Program-made: the position numbers and the translations under genes
Notes under the pieces: generated by a model
What the model was told of the DNA's origin: nothing
Databases searched by the model: none
Seen by the model: the letters and a program-made list of their open reading frames with translations, nothing else
Shown: positions 40,955-53,400 of the stretch, in pieces
Layout: each line of letters starts with the position of its first letter
Numbering within the stretch: the stretch's first letter is position 1
DNA from: Lachnospiraceae bacterium
Lineage (GTDB): Bacteria; Bacillota; Clostridia; Lachnospirales; Lachnospiraceae
Direction of reading: 5' to 3'
Length of the DNA: 64,000 bases
Assembly (NCBI GenBank): GCA_017469275.1
Contig: JAFUGT010000146.1
Span: forward strand, 1 to 64,000

Positions 40955-43900
40955 ATGGCGAGTAAATATTATGAGATTACTTCTCTTGCCGAAGAAACTA
41001 CAAGCAGGATAACAAGTAATCAGAGGGAATGGACTTCTTATCTGAAAACAGCAGGAAAGATATATAAGTATCCATTTGAGGATCAAATGCTTATATATGC
41101 CCAACGTCCGGACGCAACAGCTTGTACCAGCATTGATTATTGGAATAATAGAATGAAATGTTGGGTAAAAAAAGGTTCTAAAGGTATTGCGTTGATTGAT
41201 AGAAACTCAGATTATAACAAGCTGCGGTATGTGTTTGAAGTATCTGACGTACAGAAGTCAAGAGAGGGTGGTGTACTTCCTTATGACTGGCAGGTAAAGG
41301 AAAAATACAAGGATAAAATAATAGAGAAACTTGATGAAACGTATGGCTCTACCAATTCTAATAGAATATTTGAGGAACGTATTATTGAAATGTCAAAGCG
41401 TATAGCGGAGGAAATATCTAATGATCAGCTTGCAGATGTTATGGCGGTCAAGGAAGATAGCCTGCTTGCAGATTTTGATGAACAGAATACTGAAATAAGA
41501 TTCAGGGAAACATTAACAGCAAGTATAGCTTATACATTATTGTCAAGGTGTGGAGCAAATGCAGATGATTATATTGGAGATTTTACATTCGAGTACATCA
41601 GAGATTTCGGTTCTGAAGAAGTCCTGAGTATTCTCGGTAATGCGACAAGTGAAGCCTGCAAGCCTATATTTGACGAGATATTCAAAGTAGTATATAGACT
41701 TGATAAAGAACAAAAGATAGAAAAGGGAAAAAATAACGATAAAGGACTTGAAAATAGTTCTAAAACAAACTATAATGCTTTAAAGCGTGAAAGTGAAATG
41801 CAGGGCGAACAATCCCCTGCAAGAACCGAAAACGTTGAAAATGAAGTAAATAACGTGGTTAAAGAAAAAGGAGGAAATGATTATGGAGCTGACTTACAAG
41901 AACGAGGGCGATTATCTGATACCGAATCTAATTTACACAGAGGAGACAGAGGACACGTTAACGAAGTACGGAATGCTTCGGGAAACATTCCTCAAGAACA
42001 ATCACAAGGGGATTTACTCAGGAAAACTGCTGAAAGGAACTCTGAAAGCTCACTGCATAGAGATACAGAGACAGGCAGAAGAGAGAGCAGAGAGGATAAT
42101 CAATCAGTTAATGCAGAAAGAGGGAGTAACGGAGGAACTGAAAGCAGCAGATCAGATGGAGTGGGTGCGCAGAATGAACTCGATCAACAATCGGGCGGAC
42201 GAGATAGTGCTGAACGAGATAGTTTACAGCTTGTAACCGGACTAGACAGCGATGTAAAAGCGGAAGTAAAATATGAACAGATTAGTTTGTTCCCCTCAAT
42301 GGAAGAACAGATAGGAAGCATAAGAGTGGCAGAAGCAGATAATAATATCAAAGCTCCTGCCACTTTTTCATTGTCTGAGGAAGAATTAGGGGACATATTG
42401 AGAACCGGAAGCGGTAGGAGAGACAGCAGAGTAAGAATATATGAGAGATTTTTAGAGGACAGAACACCCGAATATTTGGCAGATTTTCTAAAAAAAGAAT
42501 ATGGCAGAAGTGGGAAAGGTTTTGAGATTAACGGTAATCAGATTTCAGTGTGGTGTACTGACGAAGGTATGAGTTTCGGATACGGAAAGAGTGCTACTGA
42601 ATCTCCGTTCTTAACTATGACTTGGAATGAAGTTCAGGCTAAGGTTTCGGATATGGTAGCAAATGGTGATTATCTCGACAGTAAAGAAGCTTTCTTGGCA
42701 GATCAGATATACAGAAGAGAGTTATCATCACAAATATACTTTTTTTTCAGGGATACATTAGGAGAAGATTCTGTTACCATAGGCGGAGATTTGGGTTTGT
42801 TTCCGAATACAAGTAATCGTATCATGGAGCTACTTGCCGATGATAGAGGAAAGAAAGAGTTATGTGATGAGATCGAGCATAACGTACAAGCTCTTGAATC
42901 AGGCGAGAAGAAAATGAGGTGGAGACTGATAACCACTCCGCAGATGTTAGCTGATAAAGTGTCAGGGTATGTGGGAGAAAAGAAAACATTTCCTGCAAAG
43001 GATGAGGTAAATGTAATGCAGGAAAGTTTTGTTACCCAAGATGAAATTGATTGTATATTGAGCAGGGGCAGTGTTGTGTCCGGTACAAAGGCTCGTATTT
43101 ATGATTTTTTTAATGAAAAGCATGATAGAAAAGAGCAGACTACTTTTCTGAAGCATGAATATGGAGTGGGCGGTACTTCAGCTCCTATCCGGGATTCTGA
43201 CAAACTTGATGAAATGTTTGATGGGAAAGGAATCAGGATAACAAAAGGTGATCTTCTTGATCCTGAGACAAAGCTGCTTCTTAATTGGAATACGGTAGCA
43301 AAACGTATAGAAAAGCTTGTTTTTGAGGATAAGTTTCTTACTCCAAAAGAAAAAGAAGAGTATGAGAAAATTGAACTTGAAAAGGCTAAGGCAAAGATAC
43401 ATGAAGAAAGGCTGGAGTATGCTAAAAGCCTGATTGAGCAATTTTGTTACGATGAGTACGATCATGGAGCAGAGTTTAATAATCTTTCAGAAATTTCATT
43501 AGCCGATACAGATTATTTTGATGAAGATGTACGTAAAGAGTATGATGTGCAGGTATTCGTTGATCTTAATAATTATAGAATTTCAACATATCTCGATAAT
43601 GATGAAATTGAGGTCAATCAATATGATTCCTTAGATGAATTGATTGTAAGTGAATTGGAACATCTTGACTTTGATTCTCTTGTATCTGTTCCGGATGAAG
43701 CTGTTGAATGGTGGAAAGACAAATACGGTTTATTAGAAGAAAAGCAGGTCGGGAATGAAGAATCTGAAAAAGCAATCAGTAAAGATGAACTGCTTTCTTT
43801 GAAAATAGGCGATACCCTTGTTGATCCTAAGGGCGTTTTATGGGAAGTAAAGGACGATAGCTGGGCTATGCGTCTTGATGTTGCCGATGAAAATGTTACT

Positions 43901-46900
43901 GAAACGGGTGGTGTTGCTTCACGTTCAATATGGGGTTGGAAAAGCCGGATTGAAGGTAATAATAATATTGCCGAATTAAAAGACTATAAAATAATTTCAA
44001 AAGAAGATTATATTAAAACCTTTGGTCATGATGTCCAAAAGCTAAAAAATGATGTACCTATTGAATATTCAAAAGATCAGGAAATAGATAACCTTGATAT
44101 TACATACACTGTCTTTGAGGATTCGGAGTTTCTTTCAGGAAGAAAGCAGGTAGATATTACATCGCCGGAAGAAGCTCTTAAGGTTTACAAGGAGATTGAA
44201 GCAAATGCGATTGGTGTGCCAAGTATCGGAATAAGGATACATGAACATGGAGCAGAAGATTATAAAGCGCAAATGGTTGATTTCATTATAGCGGGAAAGG
44301 TTGAACGTGACTTGCTCGATGATACACCTGAATTTGCAGATAATCCGATAGTTAATGATATGGTTCAAAATGTAATTGAACTTTTTGAGCCTGAAAAGGA
44401 AATTGAACCTGCTGAAAAGTCCATTGAGATTGAAGAAAGCAATACAGAGATTGAAAAGGATAGGACAGTAGCCGATATTAGCAGGATTGGTGAGGATTTG
44501 GCTGAATCACTTACATCAGAGGGTGGACTGCTCGAATACAGAGACAAAAGAGAATTAGAGGACGCATTTGCAAGCGATGTAAGTAACGATGATATTGCGA
44601 AGCAATTAGGAGAAACATTAGGCGGTTTTGCTGAATCCATGCACCTGTCAACAGGAGAGGTTGCAGACTATTTCACGTCTAAGGACGGTATTGAGGTCAC
44701 TGTACATGACGAACATGATACTAAGTATGGTGCTAACTGGCAGGATATTGTTCCGGTGCTTCGTGGTATGTATGAACAGGGCATTAACGGATTCAATGCA
44801 CCTGAGCAGGAAGTCAGGCTCACCCATGCAGAACAGTATCTTGCAGATATGGATATATCGTATCTTGCAAAAAGGTTTGCCAAAAGTGCTGTGGCTTGGG
44901 ATGAAATAGAATCACTTGGATATGCTTTTAACGGCTTAGATGATGAACAGCACCCTATGTTTTCAGAAAATTCCATATTTGGTAAAGGATTGCATGGAGA
45001 CGAACTTCAAAATATTCTTTATCTTTATCGTGATATTGATGAAAGCAAAGATTTAAAATTACAGTTTGATCGAGATCTGGCATTAGGTCTGTTAGGGGAA
45101 AAAGGACACTTTTATCCTGACGGAGTATATAAACCGGAATTATCCTATGAAGTAAAAGATGATCATTTTGTAATATCTTGCGGAAATGCAAGTCGTGATC
45201 TGTCTTATGAGCAGGTGGCAGACACATATCTTTCAATGTTCAAAGAGGATTATGAGGAAAACATTGAAGAACAGGACATTGAAATGAATGTTGCGCCGCA
45301 GGCAGATGTTATCAAAGAGGAAAAGGATAATATCAAAACTTCTGAACCAAAGTCTGAGAATTACCACATTATCAATTCACATCTTGGAGAAGGCTCACCA
45401 AAAGAGAAATTCAGAAGAAATGTAAATGCTATCAGGTTATTAAAGCAGCTTGAAGAAGAAGGGCGCACTGCTTTACCGAGTGAGCAGGAAACATTGGCTC
45501 AGTATGTTGGTTGGGGAGGTCTTCCTGACGCATTTGACGAGACTAAGAGTAACTGGTCATCAGAGTATGCGGAATTAAAGGAATTACTTACACCTGAGGA
45601 ATATAGGTCTGCAAGAGAAAGTACACTTAATGCACATTATACAAGTCCGACAATCATTAGTGGAATATATGAGACACTGGAAAGAATGGGTTTTGACAAA
45701 GGAAATATCCTTGAACCGTCAATGGGTGTCGGTAACTTTTTCGGTATGCTTCCTGAAGCACTTTCCAAGAGCAGATTATACGGTGTTGAGCTTGATGATC
45801 TGACAGGAAGAATGGCAAAACAGTTATATCCGCAGGCAAAGATTGAAATAAAAGGATTTGAGGAAACACATTATCCTAATGATTTCTTTGATGTGGCTGT
45901 CGGCAATGTTCCATTCGGACAGTATAAGGTCAACGATAAAGACTTTAATAACAAGAACTTCCTTATTCACGATTATTTCTTTGCAAAGACACTTGATAAG
46001 GTAAGGGCAGGAGGTATCGTTGCATTTGTCACATCTAAGGGAACAATGGACAAGCAGGGGGAGAATGTCAGAAAATACATAGCTGAACGTGCTGAGCTTC
46101 TTGGTGCTGTCAGACTTCCTAATACTGCTTTTAAGGATAACGCAGGAACGGAAGTTGTTTCAGACATATTGTTTTTGAAGAAACGTGACAGACTTGTGAG
46201 GGAGGAACCGGACTGGATACATACAAAGGAAGATGAGAATGGAATAGAAATGAACTCTTACTTTGTTGACAATCCGGAACAGATTGTAGGGCAGATGAAA
46301 ATGGTGTCGGGTCCTTACGGTATGCAGGCTACTTGCGAACCTGATCCCGACAAGCCATTTGATGAACAGTTAAAGATTGCACTTTCTAATATTCAAGGCA
46401 GTATTGATGTTATAGAACAGAGTTTTGATGAACTGGATGTAGAAGATGAAAGAGAGGTGCTTCCTGCAGATCCCGATGTCAGAAACTTCTCTTATACTAT
46501 TGTCGATAATGACTTGTATTACAGGGAAAACTCAGTTATGAAGCCTGTTGAAGCACCGGAATCAAAGCTTGAACGTATTAAAGGAATGGTATCCATAAGG
46601 GACTGCACTAGGGAACTTATAGATATGCAGTTAGAAGAAGCTCCGGACACAATGATAACTGACAAGCAGAAAGAGTTGAATGAGATATATGATTCTTTTG
46701 AAAAGAAGTTCGGACGTATCAATTCAAGGACAAATAAGAGCGCCTTTAATCAGGATTCAAGCTATTCTTTGCTTGCTTCATTGGAGAAGTTTGATTCTGA
46801 CGGTAATTTCAAGGAAAAAGCTGATATGTTCTCCAAGAGAACTATCAAACGTGCGGAAGTTGTTACATCTGTTGATACTGCAACTGAAGCATTGGCTGTT

Positions 46901-49900
46901 TCTCTTTCGGAAAAAGCTAAGGTCGATCTTTCCTATATGTCAGAGCTTTCAGGCAAGAAAGAAGAACAGATCACTCAGGGTTTGGCAGGAGTTATATTCA
47001 AAAATCCTATAACTAAGGAATGGGAAACTGCCGATGAATATCTGTCCGGTAATATCAGAAATAAATTGGAGGTTGCAAAAGCTAATGCCTATGATAATCC
47101 TGAATATGCTATAAATGTCACAGCACTTGAAAAGGTCATGCCTAAAGAACTTGACGCTTCCGAGATAGAGGTCAGGGTTGGAGCAACATGGATTGATCCT
47201 AAGTATATTGAACAGTTCATGGTTGAACGATTTGAAACTCCGGAAAGTTTGATGGGCGATCATATAAAGGTCAATTATTCAGATGTAACAGGTACATGGA
47301 ATATAAGCGGAAAGAGTTATGATAGTGGCAATTCGCTTGTTAATTACTCTTTCGGCACACAAAGGGTTAATGCATACAAGATACTTGAAGATTCGCTTAA
47401 TCTGAAAGATACAAGGGTATATGATACTATATATGAGGACGGTAATGAAAAGAGAGTCCTTAATAAAAAGGAAACTACCCTTGCAAGAGAAAAGCAGGAA
47501 GCTATTAAGGAAGCATTTAAGAATTGGATATTTGACGAGCCTGAACGCAGGGGAGTATTGGTTAAGAAGTATAATCAGATATTCAATTCCACACGTCCAA
47601 GAGAGTATGACGGTTCACATCTGACTTTCCCCGGTATGTCACCGGAGATTACGTTGCGTCCACATCAGAAAAATGCGATTGCACATCAGCTATATGGTAA
47701 CAATACACTTCTTGCCCACTGTGTAGGAGCAGGTAAGACATGGGAAATGACAGCAGCAGCTATGGAAAGCAAGCGGTTAGGTCTTTGCAGAAAGAGTCTT
47801 TTTGTTGTTCCTAATCATCTTACAGAGCAGTGGGGCAGTGATTTCTTGCAGTTGTATCCTGGGGCAAACATACTTGTCGCAACCAAGAAAGACTTTGAAC
47901 CTGCAAACCGCAAGAAGTTCTGTTCAAGAATTGCTACAGGTGATTATGACGCAGTTATTATCGGTCATACCCAGTTCGAGAAGATTCCGCTTTCGATTGA
48001 AAGACAGAAAGCGATTGTGGAAAGGCAGATTGATGAGATTGAAATTGAGATTTCTGCTGCAAAGGCTGAACGTGGAGAAAGATTTACCATTAAGCAGATG
48101 GAGAAAACAAGAAAGAGCCTTAAAACAAGACTTGACAGATTAAATGATGCTTCAAAGAAAGATGATGTTGTGACATTTGAGCAGTTAGGTGTTGACAGGC
48201 TTTTTGTAGATGAAAGTCATAATTACAAGAATCTTTTTCTATATACGAAAATGAGGAATGTGGCAGGAATAGCACAGACGGACGCACAGAAGTCATCAGA
48301 TATGTTTGCAAAGTGCCAGTATCTCGATGAAATAACCGGAGGAAAGGGAATAACCTTTGCAACGGGTACGCCTATAAGTAACAGTATGACGGAGCTATAT
48401 ACTAATATGAGGTATCTGCAATTTGATACATTACAGAAGATGGGGCTGTCACAATTTGATTCATGGGCGAGTACATTCGGAGAGACACAGACAGCTATTG
48501 AGCTTGCACCGGAAGGAACGGGGTATAGGGCAAAGACAAGATTTGCAAAGTTCTTCAACCTGCCGGAGCTTATATCACTGTTCAAGGAATCAGCAGATAT
48601 AAAAACTCCTGATATGCTCAATCTTGATGTGCCGGAAGCACAGTATGAAAATGTGGTGCTTAAACCGTCGGATCATCAAAAGAAGATAGTTGATTCACTG
48701 GCAGACAGGGCAGAACGTGTCCGGAATCGTATGGTAGATTCATCTGTTGACAATATGCTCAAGATAACCAATGACGGAAGAAAGTTAGCACTGGATCAGC
48801 GGTTGATAAGTGATATGTTACCCGAAAATGAAGAATCAAAGACAAGGGCTTGTGTTGAGAAGGCATTTGAGATATATCAGGAAGAAATGGAGAATAAAGG
48901 AGCGCAGTTGATCTTCTGTGATCTGTCAACTCCAAAAGGCGATGGTTCTTTTAATGTTTATGATGATGTAAAAAATAAGCTCATGGAAAAGGGAGTGCCT
49001 GAAAAAGAGATTGCATTTATCCATGAAGCTAATACAGAGACAAAGAAAGCGGATCTGTTCGCAAAGGTAAGAAGCGGACAGGTTCGTTTTTTATTAGGCT
49101 CAACACAGAAGATGGGTGCAGGAACTAATGTGCAGGACAGACTTATTGCACTTCATCATTTGGACGTACCTTGGAGACCGTCTGATATTGAGCAGCAGGA
49201 AGGACGTATTATCAGGCAGGGCAATATGTATAAGGATTTAGGCAAGCCTGTTAAGATTTTCAGATATGTTACTGAGGGAACATTCGACAGCTACAGTTGG
49301 CAGGTTATTGAGAACAAGCAGAAGTTCATAGGTCAGATAATGACGAGCAAATCTCCGGTAAGAAGCTGTGAAGATGTTGACGAAGCTGCCCTTACTTATG
49401 CAGAGGTCAAGGCTTTATGTACGGGAAATCCATATATCAAGGAAAAAATGGACTTGGATATTCAGGTTTCAAAATTAAAGCTGTTAAAGGCTAATCATAC
49501 AAGCCAGCGGTATAGACTTGAAGATAATATAACACAGGTTTTCCCACATAAGATTGCTACAAAGAAAGAAATAATACAAGGACTTTCTGAGGATATAGCA
49601 CTCTTTAAGGAAAAGGCTGCGGACTTGGAAAAGAGGGCAGGGCAGATGTCTTTCGGAGAAGATGATCCTGACAAGAAACCTTTTGAAATGAAAGTGGCAG
49701 ATAAGACATACACTGAGAAGAAAAATGCAGGAACAATGATTATAGCCATGTGCGAAACTATTAAAATACCTAATCAGAGAGTAGAGATTGGTGAGTATAT
49801 GGGATTTAAGATGAATGTTGAGTTTGATTCCTTTGATAAGAAATATCATGTTCATCTGAAAGGAGCAAGAAACCATACAGCGAACCTTAGCACTGATCCC

Positions 49901-50398
49901 GTTGGTAATATAACGAGAATCAATAATCTTCTTGGCAACATGGAAAAGGAGCTTGCACAGGCTAAAGAGGAGCTTGCAACTATTGAAAAGCAGTTAGAAA
50001 CTGCAAAGATTGAGGTCACTAAACCATTTGAAAAGGAAGATGAGCTTAATGAGAAACTGACAAGACTTAATGAACTTAATGCACTTCTTGATATGGACGA
50101 AAAGGGGGGAGAAGCTCAGAAACAAGAGCAGGAGGTTGATAATACTGAAATAAGTGAAGATATAGAGGAATCACTATCAGATGTTGCAGACGGAAAGACA
50201 TGGTCTGTTCAGGATAAGCCGGATAATTCTGAGGAAAAAGAAGATAAAAAGGTAACATCTATCTTTGATCGTATTGCAGGCAAGCAGGAACAGATCAAAA
50301 CAAAGGATAAAGAGCAGAAAGAAGCAAAGGAAAACGGACTTGACGTAGAATCAAAGGACACAAAGAATCCTGCAAATAAAGGCAGAGGTGCAATGTAG
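40955..50398 (+). CDS. Giant ArdC-like / N6-methylase / SNF2 helicase protein, 3147 aa
   Basis: ATG 40955 has GGAGG 10 bases upstream (the frame is open from 40904). Residues ~1-95 resemble ArdC/LtrC-type antirestriction N-domains ([20 protein letters not shown], then [21 protein letters not shown]). A long low-complexity linker (about 270-430) overlaps a nested gene. Residues ~1550-1745 are an N6-adenine methylase-like fold ([13 protein letters not shown] as SAM site, VGNVPFG in place of NPPF). Residues ~2230-2790 are a superfamily II helicase: Walker [57 protein letters not shown]. Coiled coil and an acidic tail follow. It is cytoplasmic and probably protects or remodels DNA during transfer. 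It belongs to the large helicase/methylase proteins typical of such elements. Confidence 0.85.
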   Translation: MASKYYEITSLAEETTSRITSNQREWTSYLKTAGKIYKYPFEDQMLIYAQRPDATACTSIDYWNNRMKCWVKKGSKGIALIDRNSDYNKLRYVFEVSDVQKSREGGVLPYDWQVKEKYKDKIIEKLDETYGSTNSNRIFEERIIEMSKRIAEEISNDQLADVMAVKEDSLLADFDEQNTEIRFRETLTASIAYTLLSRCGANADDYIGDFTFEYIRDFGSEEVLSILGNATSEACKPIFDEIFKVVYRLDKEQKIEKGKNNDKGLENSSKTNYNALKRESEMQGEQSPARTENVENEVNNVVKEKGGNDYGADLQERGRLSDTESNLHRGDRGHVNEVRNASGNIPQEQSQGDLLRKTAERNSESSLHRDTETGRRESREDNQSVNAERGSNGGTESSRSDGVGAQNELDQQSGGRDSAERDSLQLVTGLDSDVKAEVKYEQISLFPSMEEQIGSIRVAEADNNIKAPATFSLSEEELGDILRTGSGRRDSRVRIYERFLEDRTPEYLADFLKKEYGRSGKGFEINGNQISVWCTDEGMSFGYGKSATESPFLTMTWNEVQAKVSDMVANGDYLDSKEAFLADQIYRRELSSQIYFFFRDTLGEDSVTIGGDLGLFPNTSNRIMELLADDRGKKELCDEIEHNVQALESGEKKMRWRLITTPQMLADKVSGYVGEKKTFPAKDEVNVMQESFVTQDEIDCILSRGSVVSGTKARIYDFFNEKHDRKEQTTFLKHEYGVGGTSAPIRDSDKLDEMFDGKGIRITKGDLLDPETKLLLNWNTVAKRIEKLVFEDKFLTPKEKEEYEKIELEKAKAKIHEERLEYAKSLIEQFCYDEYDHGAEFNNLSEISLADTDYFDEDVRKEYDVQVFVDLNNYRISTYLDNDEIEVNQYDSLDELIVSELEHLDFDSLVSVPDEAVEWWKDKYGLLEEKQVGNEESEKAISKDELLSLKIGDTLVDPKGVLWEVKDDSWAMRLDVADENVTETGGVASRSIWGWKSRIEGNNNIAELKDYKIISKEDYIKTFGHDVQKLKNDVPIEYSKDQEIDNLDITYTVFEDSEFLSGRKQVDITSPEEALKVYKEIEANAIGVPSIGIRIHEHGAEDYKAQMVDFIIAGKVERDLLDDTPEFADNPIVNDMVQNVIELFEPEKEIEPAEKSIEIEESNTEIEKDRTVADISRIGEDLAESLTSEGGLLEYRDKRELEDAFASDVSNDDIAKQLGETLGGFAESMHLSTGEVADYFTSKDGIEVTVHDEHDTKYGANWQDIVPVLRGMYEQGINGFNAPEQEVRLTHAEQYLADMDISYLAKRFAKSAVAWDEIESLGYAFNGLDDEQHPMFSENSIFGKGLHGDELQNILYLYRDIDESKDLKLQFDRDLALGLLGEKGHFYPDGVYKPELSYEVKDDHFVISCGNASRDLSYEQVADTYLSMFKEDYEENIEEQDIEMNVAPQADVIKEEKDNIKTSEPKSENYHIINSHLGEGSPKEKFRRNVNAIRLLKQLEEEGRTALPSEQETLAQYVGWGGLPDAFDETKSNWSSEYAELKELLTPEEYRSARESTLNAHYTSPTIISGIYETLERMGFDKGNILEPSMGVGNFFGMLPEALSKSRLYGVELDDLTGRMAKQLYPQAKIEIKGFEETHYPNDFFDVAVGNVPFGQYKVNDKDFNNKNFLIHDYFFAKTLDKVRAGGIVAFVTSKGTMDKQGENVRKYIAERAELLGAVRLPNTAFKDNAGTEVVSDILFLKKRDRLVREEPDWIHTKEDENGIEMNSYFVDNPEQIVGQMKMVSGPYGMQATCEPDPDKPFDEQLKIALSNIQGSIDVIEQSFDELDVEDEREVLPADPDVRNFSYTIVDNDLYYRENSVMKPVEAPESKLERIKGMVSIRDCTRELIDMQLEEAPDTMITDKQKELNEIYDSFEKKFGRINSRTNKSAFNQDSSYSLLASLEKFDSDGNFKEKADMFSKRTIKRAEVVTSVDTATEALAVSLSEKAKVDLSYMSELSGKKEEQITQGLAGVIFKNPITKEWETADEYLSGNIRNKLEVAKANAYDNPEYAINVTALEKVMPKELDASEIEVRVGATWIDPKYIEQFMVERFETPESLMGDHIKVNYSDVTGTWNISGKSYDSGNSLVNYSFGTQRVNAYKILEDSLNLKDTRVYDTIYEDGNEKRVLNKKETTLAREKQEAIKEAFKNWIFDEPERRGVLVKKYNQIFNSTRPREYDGSHLTFPGMSPEITLRPHQKNAIAHQLYGNNTLLAHCVGAGKTWEMTAAAMESKRLGLCRKSLFVVPNHLTEQWGSDFLQLYPGANILVATKKDFEPANRKKFCSRIATGDYDAVIIGHTQFEKIPLSIERQKAIVERQIDEIEIEISAAKAERGERFTIKQMEKTRKSLKTRLDRLNDASKKDDVVTFEQLGVDRLFVDESHNYKNLFLYTKMRNVAGIAQTDAQKSSDMFAKCQYLDEITGGKGITFATGTPISNSMTELYTNMRYLQFDTLQKMGLSQFDSWASTFGETQTAIELAPEGTGYRAKTRFAKFFNLPELISLFKESADIKTPDMLNLDVPEAQYENVVLKPSDHQKKIVDSLADRAERVRNRMVDSSVDNMLKITNDGRKLALDQRLISDMLPENEESKTRACVEKAFEIYQEEMENKGAQLIFCDLSTPKGDGSFNVYDDVKNKLMEKGVPEKEIAFIHEANTETKKADLFAKVRSGQVRFLLGSTQKMGAGTNVQDRLIALHHLDVPWRPSDIEQQEGRIIRQGNMYKDLGKPVKIFRYVTEGTFDSYSWQVIENKQKFIGQIMTSKSPVRSCEDVDEAALTYAEVKALCTGNPYIKEKMDLDIQVSKLKLLKANHTSQRYRLEDNITQVFPHKIATKKEIIQGLSEDIALFKEKAADLEKRAGQMSFGEDDPDKKPFEMKVADKTYTEKKNAGTMIIAMCETIKIPNQRVEIGEYMGFKMNVEFDSFDKKYHVHLKGARNHTANLSTDPVGNITRINNLLGNMEKELAQAKEELATIEKQLETAKIEVTKPFEKEDELNEKLTRLNELNALLDMDEKGGEAQKQEQEVDNTEISEDIEESLSDVADGKTWSVQDKPDNSEEKEDKKVTSIFDRIAGKQEQIKTKDKEQKEAKENGLDVESKDTKNPANKGRGAM
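41877..42236 (+). CDS. tnpV: TnpV-like small protein nested in another frame of the giant gene
   Basis: 119 aa in the +1 frame relative to the host gene. AAAAAGGAGG lies directly upstream of two in-frame ATGs (41877 and 41883; the second has better spacing). The sequence reads as a real protein: [38 protein letters not shown], then [20 protein letters not shown] and [14 protein letters not shown]. This is the pattern of TnpV proteins of Tn4451/Tn916-type transposons. In the host frame the same bases give low-complexity Arg/Ser/Asp/Gly-rich sequence, so the nested frame is probably the constrained one. Function of TnpV is unknown. Confidence 0.78.
   Translation: MIMELTYKNEGDYLIPNLIYTEETEDTLTKYGMLRETFLKNNHKGIYSGKLLKGTLKAHCIEIQRQAEERAERIINQLMQKEGVTEELKAADQMEWVRRMNSINNRADEIVLNEIVYSL
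44021..44039. repeat. TTTGGTCATGATGTCCAAA near-palindrome, copy 3 (inside coding sequence)
   Basis: Reads TFGHDVQK in the giant protein. Identical over 19 bases to the intergenic copy at 19440. Confidence 0.5.
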
Positions 50399-50403
50399 TA
50401 ACA

Positions 50404-50440
50404 TCGGGCAGTTATAGGCATAGGCTTATAGCTGCCCTTT
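50404..50440 (+). terminator. Diverged GGGCAGTTA hairpin between the giant genes
   Basis: GGGCAGTTAT pairs with ATAGCTGCCC across a short loop, followed by TTTC. It is related in sequence to the hairpins at 18263 and 19074. A partial terminator or processing signal. Confidence 0.6.
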
Positions 50441-50460
50441 CTTACGGAAAGGGGTATTGT

Positions 50461-53400
50461 ATGGCATTTAACGAAGAAAAATATAAAAGATTAAAACAGT
50501 TAAAAGCTGATAAAGAAGAAGAGCTTATTACAGGAAATAAGCGGTTGTTTGGAATATATCAGTTAAAGTCGGACTTGGATAATATCCATGACTTGGCATT
50601 TCAAGGTACAAAGTCGTTGGAGAAGTATGGTAAGGAGATTGATGCAGATAATTATGAACTTCTTTATGTGGATTCTCTTGACGGTGCAAACCTTGAAATG
50701 AAAGGCTCGGTGCTGGAGGATATTTTTCACCGTTTCAACATGGAACGTCCGGAGGATTATGTAGGTCACTCTTTGTCGGTAAGTGATGTTGTGGTGTTTT
50801 CACATGACGGGGAACTAGAAGCATTTTTCTGTGACAGTTTTGGTTTTTCTGAAGAACCGGAGTTCGCAGAAAAACTAAAAGAAAAGTATGAGGAGATACA
50901 GATTGTTAAATCAGAAAGGTATGATCTGGTTGATACCTTGATAAAAAAATGGGAGGACTGGCATGGAAGCTATCTTCCGGTGGAACAGATAAATGATCTT
51001 TACCACATGGCAGATGATATGGAGGGTATTCCGTCAAAAAGCATTTTGCAACGAGTGGGAGAGGAATTTATAGATGATTTCACAAAGAAAATAAATGCTC
51101 AACCTGAAAGGACCGTAGCACTTACCGGACTTCCTGTAAGTATGCACTTACAGAGTCTTATTGATAAATGTGCTATGGGTAAATATGTTAGCCTTGATGA
51201 AATAAGGAGTACGCCTGAGATGAAAGCTGCCTATTCCTGCATATCACATCAGACACCTACAATTCAGTTAAAGGACAGAGAGGATATAGAGGATCATGTA
51301 TTCAAAGTGCTAAGTGAATATGGTTCGGTAAGCCTTGACGAAAAAGGCAATCCCCTCGTTGACAGTGACGGAAATACACTATATAATAATAGTGTCGATC
51401 AGGGCAATCGCCTTGACATAGTTATAGGTCTTCCCGCTTCGGGTAAGTCATCAGCAATAGTAGATACAATTTCACATGAACACAATTCCATGTTGATTGA
51501 TAATGATGAAGCTAAAAGACTGTTTCCTGAATTTAACAAAGGCTGGGGTGCTGATACAGTCCATGCGGAATCCAAGATTGTTGAACAGCGAGTGTTCTAT
51601 GACGCATTGGATCAGGGAAAGAACATAGTGCTTCCAAAGGTGGGAAGCAGTTCGGAACAGCTTCTTAATGATTATATTCTTCCTGCAAAGGATAAAGGGT
51701 ATAAGGTCAATGTTCATTTCGTGGATTTAGATAGAAACAAGGCACTTGCGAGAATGCTCAACAGATTTATTGAAAAAGGACGGTTTCTTGCACCTGAGTT
51801 AATAGACAAGTATGCGAATGAACGTGACGGGAACAGGATAGAGAAAGCATTTAACGAGTTATCAAGGAGCATATATGTTGACGGTGTATCAAAATGGGAC
51901 AATGACGTAGCTAAAGGCGAAAAACCAAAACTTAAAGAGGTGCGTGGTCTTGCAGATGATTTCATTACTGATTTATATGATACCAAGATGACAAATAGAG
52001 AGATAGCCGATACAATAAGCAGCTTTTTCAAGGAATATGGAATAGAGTATATTGCAGGCAGTGATGATATATATGCAATGCTAGAAGATCAGATCGATCT
52101 TCATCTTGACAGCAATATTCTTCGTGAACCGGAACCATATAATGATGTGGATTATCTGAAAGTGCTTCGTGCAAGAATGGGTGATAACCTAAAGGATATA
52201 GACGAGCTTGTTGAGGATATAGACAAGGTAATGAGTGCGAATAATCTTACCCGGAAAGAACTGTCGGAAGATATGCAGCAGGCACTACTTGATTTTGAAG
52301 TCGGGGCAGTATTACAGAGGCAGGATTATGTATTTATGGACGCTTCTGTTGATGAAGCGATAGAGTATAGAAAGTCACTTGTAGAAAATGAAGAAATAGA
52401 AGAAAAAGGAGGAAAAGAACATGGAGAACAAGACGAGATTTCAGGAGATGTCAAAGGAAGTACAAGCGAGTTACGTTTCAGCGACAACGGTGGAGAGGAC
52501 GGACGAAGCAATGAGCAAGGCGAACATGGAGATAAGACAGAGGGCGGAGGAGTTCAAGAACCTGTCGAGAGAGGAAGCGGACAAGCTCAGGAAAGAGATA
52601 ATGCACAAGTATCTCGACAAAGAGATTTAGACACATTTAAGGAAAAATTGTTTGTTGAACTTACCGGACATAATCTTGTGGGTGAGATAGTTGAAGATGT
52701 AAAAAGGCTGCGTTATGATTTTGATGATGTTTACAATACTCTTAATGAAAACAGAGAAAAGTACGGTGATGTCACTTACGGTATCGCTCTTTCAACGATA
52801 TATGGCAAGGTAAGCCTTGCGTCCGTAACAAGAGATGAGTATGACACATTTGCACTTCAAAGCGATTATTATATCGGTAAATTATCTTCAGATAACGGTC
52901 TTATGAATCAGGGGCAGACGATAGCATTTAACAAGTATGAGATTATGGGTGTGAAAATCTCTGATCCATTTACTCTTATTAGTGAGAATACATCACTTGT
53001 TAATCCGGCTTATAATGAAATGCTTGATGAACAAAAACATATTGATAATAAGGATAACATAACATTTACCTGTTACCAGGCAGGAGATAAGCAGGGATAT
53101 GAAGTTACTTTTTTCAAAGATGAAGATGTATCACGATTCTATGTGACGGATACCGATGAATACGGTATTGCAAAAGGTGTCGGTATTATTTCAGAGGATT
53201 TCATGTTCAATGAGGGAATGGCACTAATGGTGCTGCAACAAATGAACATGGGATTTGATAACCTTGATAATTGTATAGTGTTCAGGCTTCATGACAAGGA
53301 AATGACGGAAAGGCTGATAGAACAGAGCAGGGAAACACAATTACCGGCAGAGCTTACAATGTCGGTTGTTGATGATGGTAATGCAATAGTAGAAAGCACA

